From Embleya sp040605455 (GTDB taxonomy: Bacteria; Actinomycetota; Actinomycetes; Streptomycetales; Streptomycetaceae), in NCBI RefSeq assembly GCF_040605455.1, contig NZ_JBEXCV010000082.1, forward strand, positions 1-39,175: 39,175 nt of DNA, read 5' to 3'. This document shows, piece after piece, positions 17,270-25,144 of this stretch; position 1 is the stretch's first letter, and each line of letters starts with the position of its first letter. The position numbers and the translations under genes are program-made. The notes under the pieces were generated by a model, which did not search any database, was not told where the DNA came from, and saw only the letters and a program-made list of their open reading frames with translations.

Positions 17270-17307
17270 GAAGCATGACTATACGGATCTGCGAATCTCT
17301 ATGCAAG
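17270..17307 (-). promoter_or_regulatory. argC promoter overlapped by tandem ARG-box operators
   Basis: On the minus strand, TTGCAT (17301-17306) and TATAGT (17278-17283) form a good -35/-10 pair with a 17-bp spacer. Lying on them are two ARG-box-like 16-mers. TTGCATAGAGATTCGC (17291-17306) matches 7 of 8 fixed positions of the NTGNATNNNNATNCAN pattern. CCGTATAGTCATGCTT (17271-17286) matches 6 of 8. Their centres are 20 bp apart, close to the 20-21 bp seen in known ArgR operators. ArgR bound here would block polymerase at the operon promoter. Confidence 0.7.
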
Positions 17308-17394
17308 TACGGTGTGTGACGGCCCGACCGAAGGCGATCCGAGCAAGCCTGCCGCCCTTTGCCGCCACCCCAGTAGGGCGCAGGGCCGGTGCGT

Positions 17395-17400
17395 TAGGAT
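17395..17400 (+). promoter_or_regulatory. Possible -10 box upstream of the first AftB-like gene
   Basis: TAGGAT, a common Streptomyces -10 form, lies about 110 nt before the GTG at 17510. No good -35 is visible at 17-18 bp, so this is only a candidate. Confidence 0.25.
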
Positions 17401-17509
17401 CAGCCGACCTCGGATACGCGCCCCCCAGTGGGCAGTCGACCGCCGGCGGGACGGCAGCGACGTGCAGCAGCCGGCGGGCAGCCCCCGCCCAGGAAACGAA
17501 CGAGACCAC

Positions 17510-19396
17510 GTGACCCCTCCCCCCGGCACCTCCGGGCCCGCCGGCGCCTCGCGCGCCGCCGGCACGGACCTACAGTCCCCGACCGGCCAGCCGCGATCGG
17601 CTCCCGAGTCGGACCCCGCGGAATCCGACGACGCGTCGGTCGATCCGCCCTCGGCACGGCGTCGGCACCCGCGCGTCCCGCTGCCGGACCTGCTCGCCCT
17701 GGGACTGCCGACGCTGGTCTTCGCGATCATGGGCTGGCATCAGCGCTGGATCACCGACGACGGCCTGATCTTCACCCGCGCGGTCCGCGAGATCCTGGCC
17801 GGCAACGGCCCCGTGTACAGCTCCGGCGAACGGGTCGAGACGTCCACCAGCACGCTGTGGCAGTGGCTGCTCGCGCTGCTCGGTGGGATCACCCCGTTCG
17901 ACTACGCGCCCACCGCCGTCTACACCGGCCTGATCCTGGCCGTCGCCGGACTGTGGCTGTCCCTGGACGGCACCCGCCGACTCTTCCGCGGCATGGCAGT
18001 CACCCGACTGCTGCTGCCCGCCGGCGTGCTCGTGTTCATCGCCATCCCCTCCGTGTGGGACTTCGCCACCGCCGGCATGGAGACCGGACTGATCCTGTTC
18101 TGGATCGGCCTGTCCTGGTGGTTGCTGATCGGCACCTGGCTGCGCCCGGTCGATACCCACACCACCCGCCGCACCCTCGCGCTCTCCCTGTGGTTCGGCC
18201 TGGGCCCGCTGGTCCGCCCCGACCTGGGCCTGACCATGGTGGTCCTGCTCGCCGCCCAGTTCCTGCTGATCCGCGCCCGCTGGCCCAAGGCCCTGGCGAT
18301 GCTGGCCTGCGCAGGCTTCCTACCCGCCGCGTACGAGATCTTCCGGATGGGCTATTACGGCCTGATCTTCCCGATGCCCGCGCTCACCAAAGAGGCGTCG
18401 GGCTCGTTGTGGGGTCGGGGCTGGGACTACCTGACCGACTACATGCGGCCGTACTACCTGTGGATCCCGATGATCCTGATCCTGGTCGCCGTCGCGGTCG
18501 CCCTCACCCGGCGCCGCCCGGCCGACCGCCGCACCTGGATCGTCATCGCCACCCCCCTGGTCGCGGCCCTGGGCCAGACCGTCTACGTGCTCAAGGTCGG
18601 CGGCGACTTCATGCACGGCCGGATGTGGCTGCCGATCCTGCTCCTGGTGCTGCTCCCGCTCCTGCTCGCCCCGCTGGACCGGCTGATCACCCCGGCCATC
18701 GTGCTCGTCGCGGTCTGGGCCGTGGTCTGCGGCACCACCCTGCGCTCCGGCGTGATCACCACGCCCTCCCCCAGCGGCCACGGCAACCAGGTCTGGAACG
18801 AACGCGACACTTACGCGGCCTGGACCCGGACCGACAACCCCACCACCGAGGAAGCACACATCCGGACGCTGCCGACGATAAAGGAGGCGTTCCGTAACGA
18901 AAAGGCGACCGGAGAGCGTTTGTTGTTCGTGGACCCGAACTACATGAAGCTCCCGCCGCTGCCGCTGCGCCGCGATCTGCCCTTCGACAAGGGCCTGGTC
19001 ATCGGTCGCCTGGGCGTGGGCGGCTCGATCACCCCGCTCGGCGGCGTCGTGGTCGACGTATGGGGCCTGGCCAACACGGTCGGCGCGCACATCACCGAGA
19101 CCCAGCACACCGCGGCGGGCCACAAGAAGCTGCTGCCCTTCGCCTGGAACGTCGCGCTGTACGTCGACCCGGCCGGCGACGCGCTGGTGCCCGAGGAGGC
19201 CGCGCCCGCCGCGGAGATCCGGGCCGCCCGGGCCGCGCTCCGGTGCGGCGACCTCAAGGAGCTCGTCGACTCGGTCAGCGAACCGATGTCCGCGTCACGC
19301 TTCTGGAAGAACCTGACCGGCGCCGCGGGCCGCACCGATCTGCGGATCCCGGCCGACCCGATCGAGGCCGAGAAGAAATTCTGCGCATCCTCCTGA
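17510..19396 (+). CDS. AftB/ZomB-like GT-C membrane glycosyltransferase, copy 1
   Basis: This is a polytopic membrane protein of 628 residues. About 50 Pro/Ser/Asp-rich cytoplasmic residues precede the first helix. After that helix comes the loop GWHQRWITDDGLIF with the acidic pair D83-D84, then GERVETSTSTLWQW, and then about nine or ten further helices with YEIFRMGYYG and GGDFMHGRMWLP. A large C-terminal extracytoplasmic domain follows. This pattern matches mycobacterial AftB (terminal beta-1,2-arabinofuranosyltransferase, also annotated ZomB), where the Asp pair is catalytic and a polyprenyl-phosphate sugar is the donor. The substrate in this organism is unknown. The GTG at 17510 is chosen because the upstream frame looks like non-coding sequence. 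Confidence 0.75.
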   Translation: MTPPPGTSGPAGASRAAGTDLQSPTGQPRSAPESDPAESDDASVDPPSARRRHPRVPLPDLLALGLPTLVFAIMGWHQRWITDDGLIFTRAVREILAGNGPVYSSGERVETSTSTLWQWLLALLGGITPFDYAPTAVYTGLILAVAGLWLSLDGTRRLFRGMAVTRLLLPAGVLVFIAIPSVWDFATAGMETGLILFWIGLSWWLLIGTWLRPVDTHTTRRTLALSLWFGLGPLVRPDLGLTMVVLLAAQFLLIRARWPKALAMLACAGFLPAAYEIFRMGYYGLIFPMPALTKEASGSLWGRGWDYLTDYMRPYYLWIPMILILVAVAVALTRRRPADRRTWIVIATPLVAALGQTVYVLKVGGDFMHGRMWLPILLLVLLPLLLAPLDRLITPAIVLVAVWAVVCGTTLRSGVITTPSPSGHGNQVWNERDTYAAWTRTDNPTTEEAHIRTLPTIKEAFRNEKATGERLLFVDPNYMKLPPLPLRRDLPFDKGLVIGRLGVGGSITPLGGVVVDVWGLANTVGAHITETQHTAAGHKKLLPFAWNVALYVDPAGDALVPEEAAPAAEIRAARAALRCGDLKELVDSVSEPMSASRFWKNLTGAAGRTDLRIPADPIEAEKKFCASS

Positions 19397-19475
19397 GCCC
19401 GTCATCGGCCCGGCGGGCGATCATCAGTGGTTATGGTGTGGTCGGCCCGCCCGCCCCGTCTGGAGTCAACGAACC

Positions 19476-21341
19476 ATGAGCCTCGTGAGTGTGCTTTCCG
19501 GGCGCTCGCGCTCCGGGCGGCGGGCCCATCCCTCGACGGACGGCCCGCAGCCCCGCGGCATCACCCGCTGGAACACCGCGATGGTGCTGGTGCCCACGCT
19601 GATCCTGCTGGTCCTGGGCTGGCATCGACGCTGGATCAGCGACGACGGCCTGATCTTCACCCGCACGGTCCGCCAGATCCTGGCCGGGCACGGCCCCGTG
19701 TTCAACGTCGGCGAACGCGCCGAGGCGTCCACGAGCACGCTGTGGCAGTGGATCCTGGTGTCGGCCTCGTGGATCACCCAGATGGACGTGGGCCGGCTCG
19801 CGGTCCACCTGGGCCTGCTGTGCACCGCCGCCGGCTACGCGCTGGCTCTGCACACCACTCGCCGGCTGTACACCCGCACCGCCGGGACGATCCCGCTGGT
19901 GCCGCTCGGCGTGATCGCCCTGCTCGCACTGCCGCCGGTGTGGGACTTCGCCACCTCGGGCCTGGAGACCGGCCTGACCACGGTGTGGACCGCCGGCTGC
20001 TGGTGGCTGCTGGTGCGCCTGCCGCACGACCCGCGCGCCCGGATCGCCTACGGCCTGGCCTTCCTGGCCGGCCTGGGCCCGATGGTGCGGCCCGACCTGG
20101 CGATCGCCACGCTCGGCTTCCTGATCGCACTCGGCGTCGTCCGTCGCCCGCGCCTGCTGCACACTCCGGCCCTGCTCGGCACCGCATTCACCGTGCCGCT
20201 GCTGTACGAGATCTTCCGGATGGGCTACTACGGCGTCCTGCTCCCGCTGCCGGCCGTCACCAAGGAGGCATCCACTGCCGACTGGTCCCGAGGCTGGAAC
20301 TACGTCCGCGACCTGACCGACCCGTACCACCTGTGGATCCCGTTCGTGCTGCTCCTGGCCGTGGTGGTCGGCCGATCGGTACCCCGCCTGCGCGACCCCG
20401 CCGGCGCGGGCGCGCGTCTGCGCGCGATCGACCGCGCCGGATGGGCCAGGATCACCGTGTTCGCGGTGCCCGTCCTGTGCGGCCTGACGATGCTGCTCTA
20501 CGTGGTCCGCGTCGGCGGCGACTTCATGCACGCCCGGATGTTGCTGCCGGGGCTGTTCATGCTGCTCCTGCCGATCCTGCTGGTCCCCGCGAACCGGCTC
20601 GCGATCCCGGCGGCCACGGTCCTGATCGGCTGGGCCACTGTCTGCGCGGCCACCTTCCGGGTGCCCTACGAAGGCATCGGTCCGCGCGGCATCGCCGACG
20701 AACGCGCCTTCTACGTCGGCGCGCTCAAGGTCGCCAATCCGGTCACCGCGTACTCCTACGTGGCCAACTACCCACGCTTCCCCGCCGCCGCGAACGCCGC
20801 CCGCGCCGACCACACGCACGTGATCGTCTACCCCTGGTACGACGGCTTCTACGTCACCGTGCTCGACCCGAACCTGCCCGCCCCGGTCGCCACCGTCTGG
20901 TCCAACCTCGGCATGAACGGCGCCAACACCCCGCTCGACGGCGTCTCCGTGGACATCTTGGGCCTGGCCTATCCGCTCGCCGCACACGTCGAACTCACCA
21001 CCCGCGGCCGCCCCGGCCACGAGAAGGCGATCGACATCGCCTGGGTCTTCGCCCAGTACGCCTCCCCCGAAGCCGTCCTGCCGCCCGGCATCGACCCGAT
21101 CCGGGTCAAGGCCGCGCGCTACGCCCTCACCTGCGGCGACGCCAACCGGGGCAAGCTCAAGGAGCTCCAGGACTCGGTCCACGAACCGATGTCCTGGAGC
21201 CGCTTCAAGAAGAACTTCACCGGCGCCTTCGACCGCACCTCGTTCCGCTTCCCGAACGACCCGGTCACCGCCGCCAAGGAAATCTGCGGCATCGACGTCC
21301 TGTCCGAAGGCGTCCTCCCCAAGGACAACCCCAACCGCTGA
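19476..21341 (+). CDS. AftB/ZomB-like GT-C membrane glycosyltransferase, copy 2
   Basis: This 621-residue protein is a tandem paralogue of the preceding gene, 79 nt downstream. It has the same landmarks: GWHRRWISDDGLIF with Asp56-Asp57, GERAEASTSTLWQW, YEIFRMGYYG, TKEAS and VGGDFMHARMLLP. The C-terminal domain again ends with a DSVHEPMSWSRF...FDRTSFRFPNDP...EICGIDVL block. The two copies look very alike in the membrane part and more diverged in the C-terminal domain, as expected if they glycosylate different acceptors. The ATG at 19476 has GGAG 11 nt upstream. The role is probably adding a sugar to a cell-envelope glycan outside the membrane, from a lipid-phosphate donor (inference). Confidence 0.75.
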   Translation: MSLVSVLSGRSRSGRRAHPSTDGPQPRGITRWNTAMVLVPTLILLVLGWHRRWISDDGLIFTRTVRQILAGHGPVFNVGERAEASTSTLWQWILVSASWITQMDVGRLAVHLGLLCTAAGYALALHTTRRLYTRTAGTIPLVPLGVIALLALPPVWDFATSGLETGLTTVWTAGCWWLLVRLPHDPRARIAYGLAFLAGLGPMVRPDLAIATLGFLIALGVVRRPRLLHTPALLGTAFTVPLLYEIFRMGYYGVLLPLPAVTKEASTADWSRGWNYVRDLTDPYHLWIPFVLLLAVVVGRSVPRLRDPAGAGARLRAIDRAGWARITVFAVPVLCGLTMLLYVVRVGGDFMHARMLLPGLFMLLLPILLVPANRLAIPAATVLIGWATVCAATFRVPYEGIGPRGIADERAFYVGALKVANPVTAYSYVANYPRFPAAANAARADHTHVIVYPWYDGFYVTVLDPNLPAPVATVWSNLGMNGANTPLDGVSVDILGLAYPLAAHVELTTRGRPGHEKAIDIAWVFAQYASPEAVLPPGIDPIRVKAARYALTCGDANRGKLKELQDSVHEPMSWSRFKKNFTGAFDRTSFRFPNDPVTAAKEICGIDVLSEGVLPKDNPNR

Positions 21342-21635
21342 CCCCCCAACCCCGGCCGCCCCCTCACCCACCTCCGACTCGGGCCGGCCACACCCCCGGC
21401 GCGTCAGCGCCCCCGACCCACCCCCGCCCAAGTGATCGACGCGCGCAGCGCGGAGAGCGGCGAAGCCGCAAACTTCGACTTCGTGACCCGGAGCAAAGCG
21501 CAGGGACACGAAGTCACGAGCGAGGGGCCGCTTTTTCTTGGAGGAGCGAAGCGGGGGAAAGGAAAAGTGGTGCCTCGCGAGCCGGCGACAAAGTCGCCCA
21601 ACAAGCAGCCCCGGCTCCTCGCGCTCACGACCCGG
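21342..21635. other. Hairpin-rich non-coding spacer between convergent genes
   Basis: About 290 bases between the convergent AftB-like and SDR genes, with no plausible gene. The right two-thirds has several small perfect hairpins: GCGGC-gaa-GCCGC (21457-21469), GACTTCGTG/CACGAAGTC (21477-21485 with 21507-21515), and GGCGAC-aaa-GTCGCC (21584-21598). The last is nested in a larger CGCGAGCC...GGCTCCTCGCG arrangement (21575-21623). It also has a run of short AGCGAAGCG-like words. It probably contains a bidirectional terminator. Confidence 0.5.
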
Positions 21636-22310
21636 TCACCCCCGAGACCGCACGGTCACATCATCGATCCGCGAATCGACCGGCAGCGTGAGCGTCGACA
21701 CCACGACCCCCGCCACCGTCCCGGGATCGCTGTAGCGCTCGCGCTCGAACACCCCGCCCTCCTGCTCCCGCACCCCGCGCTGCATCGCCGTGGCCGTCCG
21801 CCCCGGGTACACACTGGTCACCCGCAGCGCCGGCTCCTCCTCCCGCAGTCCGTCGGCCAACGCCTTGAGCGCGTGCTTGCTCGCCGCATACGCCGTCCAG
21901 CCCGCATTGGTCCGCAGCCCCGCCCCACTGTTGAGCAGAACCACGTCGGCCCGCCCGCGCCGCAGCGCCGGCAACAGCACCCGCGTAACCTCCGCCACCG
22001 CAAGCACGTTGACGGTCAGTGTGCGCGACCACACGTCCGCGGCCGTCTCCGCCACCGTGCCCAGTTCCGCGATGCCCGCGCTGTGCACCAGGCCCGCGAA
22101 CGTCTCCTCGGCGAGCGGTGCCAGCGCGTCCGCGATCGTCTCGGGACGCTCCAGGTCCGCGACCACGGTCCGCACCCCGGGCCCGGCCAATTCCGCGGCC
22201 CGCCGCTCCGACCGCACGATCGCGACCAGGTCGTGGTCGCTCTCCCGCAGCCGGCGGGCGATCTCCGCACCGATACCGCTGCCGGCACCAGTGATCACAT
22301 AAGTACTCAT
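21636..22310 (-). CDS. Short-chain dehydrogenase/reductase
   Basis: This is a small classical SDR of 224 residues. It has TGAGSGIG (7-14), a HSAG variant of the NNAG motif (76-79), a catalytic Ser in LLNSGAG (about 128) and YAASK (Y141, K145). The substrate is unknown. It runs opposite to the AftB-like pair and sits between copy 2 and the fragment of a third copy. A TAGGGT -10 box ends 6 nt before the ATG at 22310 and no clear ribosome-binding site is present, so the mRNA may be leaderless. Confidence 0.88.
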   Translation of the reverse strand: MSTYVITGAGSGIGAEIARRLRESDHDLVAIVRSERRAAELAGPGVRTVVADLERPETIADALAPLAEETFAGLVHSAGIAELGTVAETAADVWSRTLTVNVLAVAEVTRVLLPALRRGRADVVLLNSGAGLRTNAGWTAYAASKHALKALADGLREEEPALRVTSVYPGRTATAMQRGVREQEGGVFERERYSDPGTVAGVVVSTLTLPVDSRIDDVTVRSRG

Positions 22311-22316
22311 TGCGCC

Positions 22317-22322
22317 ACCCTA
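22317..22322 (-). promoter_or_regulatory. -10 box of the SDR gene, leaderless geometry
   Basis: TAGGGT on the minus strand, with exactly 6 nt between it and the ATG at 22310, would put transcription start at or next to the A of ATG. Confidence 0.45.
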
Positions 22323-22500
22323 CGAGGTGCGCGCGCACCGAGAGTGCGACGACCTCGTACCGAGCGACTCGGTCCACGCCCCGTTGTCCCGACGGCGCTC
22401 CACCACCCACCTGGTCGACGCCATGGACCGCACGGTCTTCCGCTTCCCCGACGACCCGACCGCCGCCGTCCGACAGATCTGCGGCGTCGACGTCCTGAAA
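22321..22500 (+). pseudogene. C-terminal remnant of a third AftB-like gene
   Basis: The plus-strand frame starting at 22321 reads YEVRAHRECDDLVPSDSVHAP and continues LSRRRSTTHLVDAMDRTVFR, FPDDPTAAVRQICGVDVL. This lines up block by block with the end of copy 2 (DSVHEPMSWSRF, AFDRTSFRFPNDPVTAAKEI, CGIDVL) and more weakly with copy 1. All membrane segments and the catalytic loop are missing, and no stop follows at the expected place. It is therefore the decayed 3' end of a third paralogue, cut at the position where the SDR gene now starts. It is not expected to be expressed as an enzyme. Confidence 0.78.
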
Positions 22501-22568
22501 CCGGGCGGGTCCTGCCCACCGCACCGGCGCCGGATCCGGCCCCGGTTCGGCCGCCCCTGCCCTGACAC

Positions 22569-22613
22569 GGCTGCGGCCCGCACCCCCGAACCGAAGGTGT
22601 GCGGGCCGCAGCC
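22569..22613 (-). terminator. Terminator after pheT
   Basis: GGCTGCGGCCCGCAC (22569-22583) pairs perfectly with GTGCGGGCCGCAGCC (22599-22613) in a 15-bp stem. It lies 24 nt past the pheT stop on the minus strand. No U-run. Confidence 0.8.
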
Positions 22614-22636
22614 GAGCAACGAGATACAACCCGGCC

Positions 22637-25144
22637 TCACGCCCCGCGCAGTACCGCCCCGGTCCGCTCGGTCGCGAGCGCCACCGCCGCGTCGCGCGCG
22701 GCCGTCGCCTCCTCGACCGTGAGCGTGCGGTCCGGCGCCCGGAAGCGCAACGCGTAGGCCAGCGACTTGCCGCCCTCGGCGACCTGCGCGCCGGTGTACA
22801 CGTCGAACAGCCGGACCGACTCCAACAACGCGCCCGCGCCCTCGACCAGCGCCGCCTCCACCGTCGCGGCCGGCACCGACGCGTCCACGACCAGCGCGAC
22901 GTCCTGCGTGGCCACCGGGTACGAGGAGATGTGCCCGGCCTGCGGTAGGTGTTCCCCGTCGAGGTCGGCGGTCAGCAGGTCCAGGTCCAGCTCCATCGCG
23001 GCCACCCGCTCGGGCAGGTGCAGCGCCTTGAGCACCCGGGGGTGCAGCTCGCCCGCGTGCCCCACGACCCGCTCGGTCCCGTCCGCCGCGGTCGCCACGA
23101 GCGCCGCGCAGCGCCCGGGATGCCACGGCTCGTACTGGTCCTGACGCACTGTCAGCTCAACACCGACGGCGTCCGCGACCACCCGTGCCGCCTCGATCGC
23201 GTCCGCCCAGACCTGCGGCCGACCCTTGCCCCACCAGCCGGAGTGCTCCCGCTCGCCGGCCAGCACCACCGCGACCCGCTGCGGCTGATCCGGCAACGCC
23301 GCGGCCAACCCCGTCAGTTCCTCGTCGGTCGGCCGCCGGTCCACGGCGAGCTGTGGCGCGCGCGGGGTCGACGCGTTCGGCAGGAAGACCACTCCCGACT
23401 CGAACAGCGCCAGGTCGCCGTTGCCGCGCCCGAGGTTGCGGCGCAGCGTCCCGAGCAGCCCCGGCAGCAGTGTCGTGCGCAGCGCCGGCTCCTCCTCGGA
23501 GATCGGGTTGACCAGCACCACGGTGCGCCGCCGCGCGTCGTCCTCGGCCAGCCCGAGGTCGTCGAACGCGCTCTGTCCCACGAACGGGTAGTCGAGCACC
23601 TCGGCGTAGCCCGCGCCCGCGAGAGCGCGCCCGATCCGACGCCTGCGCCGCTGGTCCGCGGTCAGCCCGCGACCGGCCGGCACCTGCGGCAGCGTGGAGG
23701 GCACCTGCTCGTAGCCCTCCAACCGGATGACCTCTTCGGCCAGGTCGTTCGGGTCGGTCAGGTCGGGCCGCCAGGTCGGCGGCACCACGGTCAGCTCGTC
23801 GATGCCCTCGACCGAGCAGCCCACCTCCTGCAACCGCTGGGCGACCGTCTCGCGCGGGTACGCGACACCCGCGACCTTCGCCGCGTGGTCCGCCGCGAGC
23901 ACGATCCGCACCATCTCACGCGGCGCGTCCACCTCGGTCACGCCCGCTTCGGCCTGGGCCCGCTCGCCGCCGAGCGCGGCCAGCAGGTCCACCGCGCGCT
24001 GCGCCGCGGCCCGGGCCGCCTCCGGGTCCACGCCGCGCTCGAACCGGCGCGACGCCTCCGAACCCAGCTTGTGCCGGCGCGCGGTGCGCGCGATGGATAC
24101 CGGGTCGAAGTGCGCGGCCTCGATCACGATGTCCGTCGTCTCGACGCCGATCTCGGTGCTCGCCCCGCCCATCACGCCCGCGAGGCCGATCGGCCCTCGG
24201 TTGTCGCAGATCAGCAGGTCCTCGCGGGCCGGCTTGCGCTCGGCGTCGTCCAGCGTGGTCAGCGTCTCGCCCTCGTGCGCGCGACGCACCACGATCGCGC
24301 CCTGCAACCGGGTCCGGTCGTAGGCGTGCAGCGGCTGGCCCAGTTCGAGCATCACGTAGTTGGTGACATCCACGACGAGCGAGATGGGCCGCATGCCGCC
24401 CATCTGCACCCGGCGCTGCAACCACAGCGGGGACGGCGCCTCGGGGTCGATGCCGACCACGGTGCGCGCGACGAACCGGTCACAACCGGCCGTGTCCTCG
24501 ACCAGGACCGGGTAGCCGTACGAGTTCGCGTCCGGCACGTCCAGCAGCGCCGGGTCACGCAGCGGCTGCCCGTAGGCGATCGCCGCCTCGCGGGCGACGC
24601 CGCGCATCGACAGGCAGTAGCCCCGGTCCGGGGTCACCGCGATGTCGAGCACCTCGTCGATCAGGCCGAGCAGTTCGATCGCGTCCGCGCCGATCTGAGC
24701 CTCGATCGGCAGCACGATGATGCCGTCGTGGTCGTCGCCCATGCCCAGTTCGCGGGCCGAGCAGATCATCCCGCGCGAGACACGGCCGTAGGTCTTGCGC
24801 TCGGCGATCTCGAACGGGCCGGGCAGCACGCCGCCCGGCAGGATCACCACGACCTTGTCGTCGACCTCGAAGTTGCGCGCACCGCAGACGATCTCCTGCG
24901 GCTCACCGGTGCCGTTGGCGTCGCCGACATCGACCTTGCAGAACCGGATCGGCTTCTTGAAGCCCTCCAGCTCCTCGATCTCCAGCACCCGGCCGACCAC
25001 GAGCGGCCCCTTGAGGTCCGCACCGAGCTGCTCGACCGTCTCGACCTCCAGACCCAGCGCCACGAGCTTGTCGGCGACATCGCGCCCGGACTCGCCGGCG
25101 GGGAGGTCGACGTACTCCCGCAGCCAAGAAAGCGGGACCCGCAT
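22637..25144 (-). CDS. pheT: Phenylalanyl-tRNA synthetase beta subunit
   Basis: PheT is the large subunit of the alpha2-beta2 enzyme that charges tRNA-Phe. It binds tRNA and edits misacylated Tyr-tRNA. The product is 835 residues, normal length. The N-terminus reads MRVPLSWLREYVDLP, as in other PheTs, followed by the EMAP/Trbp-like domain (about 40-155) containing VVCGARNF-type residues. The B3/B4 editing domain, the B5 domain and the C-terminal ferredoxin-like anticodon-binding domain follow. The ATG at 25144 shares one base with the pheS stop (TGATG), and GGAGAT lies just before it inside pheS, so subunit amounts are coupled. Confidence 0.97.
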   Translation of the reverse strand: MRVPLSWLREYVDLPAGESGRDVADKLVALGLEVETVEQLGADLKGPLVVGRVLEIEELEGFKKPIRFCKVDVGDANGTGEPQEIVCGARNFEVDDKVVVILPGGVLPGPFEIAERKTYGRVSRGMICSARELGMGDDHDGIIVLPIEAQIGADAIELLGLIDEVLDIAVTPDRGYCLSMRGVAREAAIAYGQPLRDPALLDVPDANSYGYPVLVEDTAGCDRFVARTVVGIDPEAPSPLWLQRRVQMGGMRPISLVVDVTNYVMLELGQPLHAYDRTRLQGAIVVRRAHEGETLTTLDDAERKPAREDLLICDNRGPIGLAGVMGGASTEIGVETTDIVIEAAHFDPVSIARTARRHKLGSEASRRFERGVDPEAARAAAQRAVDLLAALGGERAQAEAGVTEVDAPREMVRIVLAADHAAKVAGVAYPRETVAQRLQEVGCSVEGIDELTVVPPTWRPDLTDPNDLAEEVIRLEGYEQVPSTLPQVPAGRGLTADQRRRRRIGRALAGAGYAEVLDYPFVGQSAFDDLGLAEDDARRRTVVLVNPISEEEPALRTTLLPGLLGTLRRNLGRGNGDLALFESGVVFLPNASTPRAPQLAVDRRPTDEELTGLAAALPDQPQRVAVVLAGEREHSGWWGKGRPQVWADAIEAARVVADAVGVELTVRQDQYEPWHPGRCAALVATAADGTERVVGHAGELHPRVLKALHLPERVAAMELDLDLLTADLDGEHLPQAGHISSYPVATQDVALVVDASVPAATVEAALVEGAGALLESVRLFDVYTGAQVAEGGKSLAYALRFRAPDRTLTVEEATAARDAAVALATERTGAVLRGA

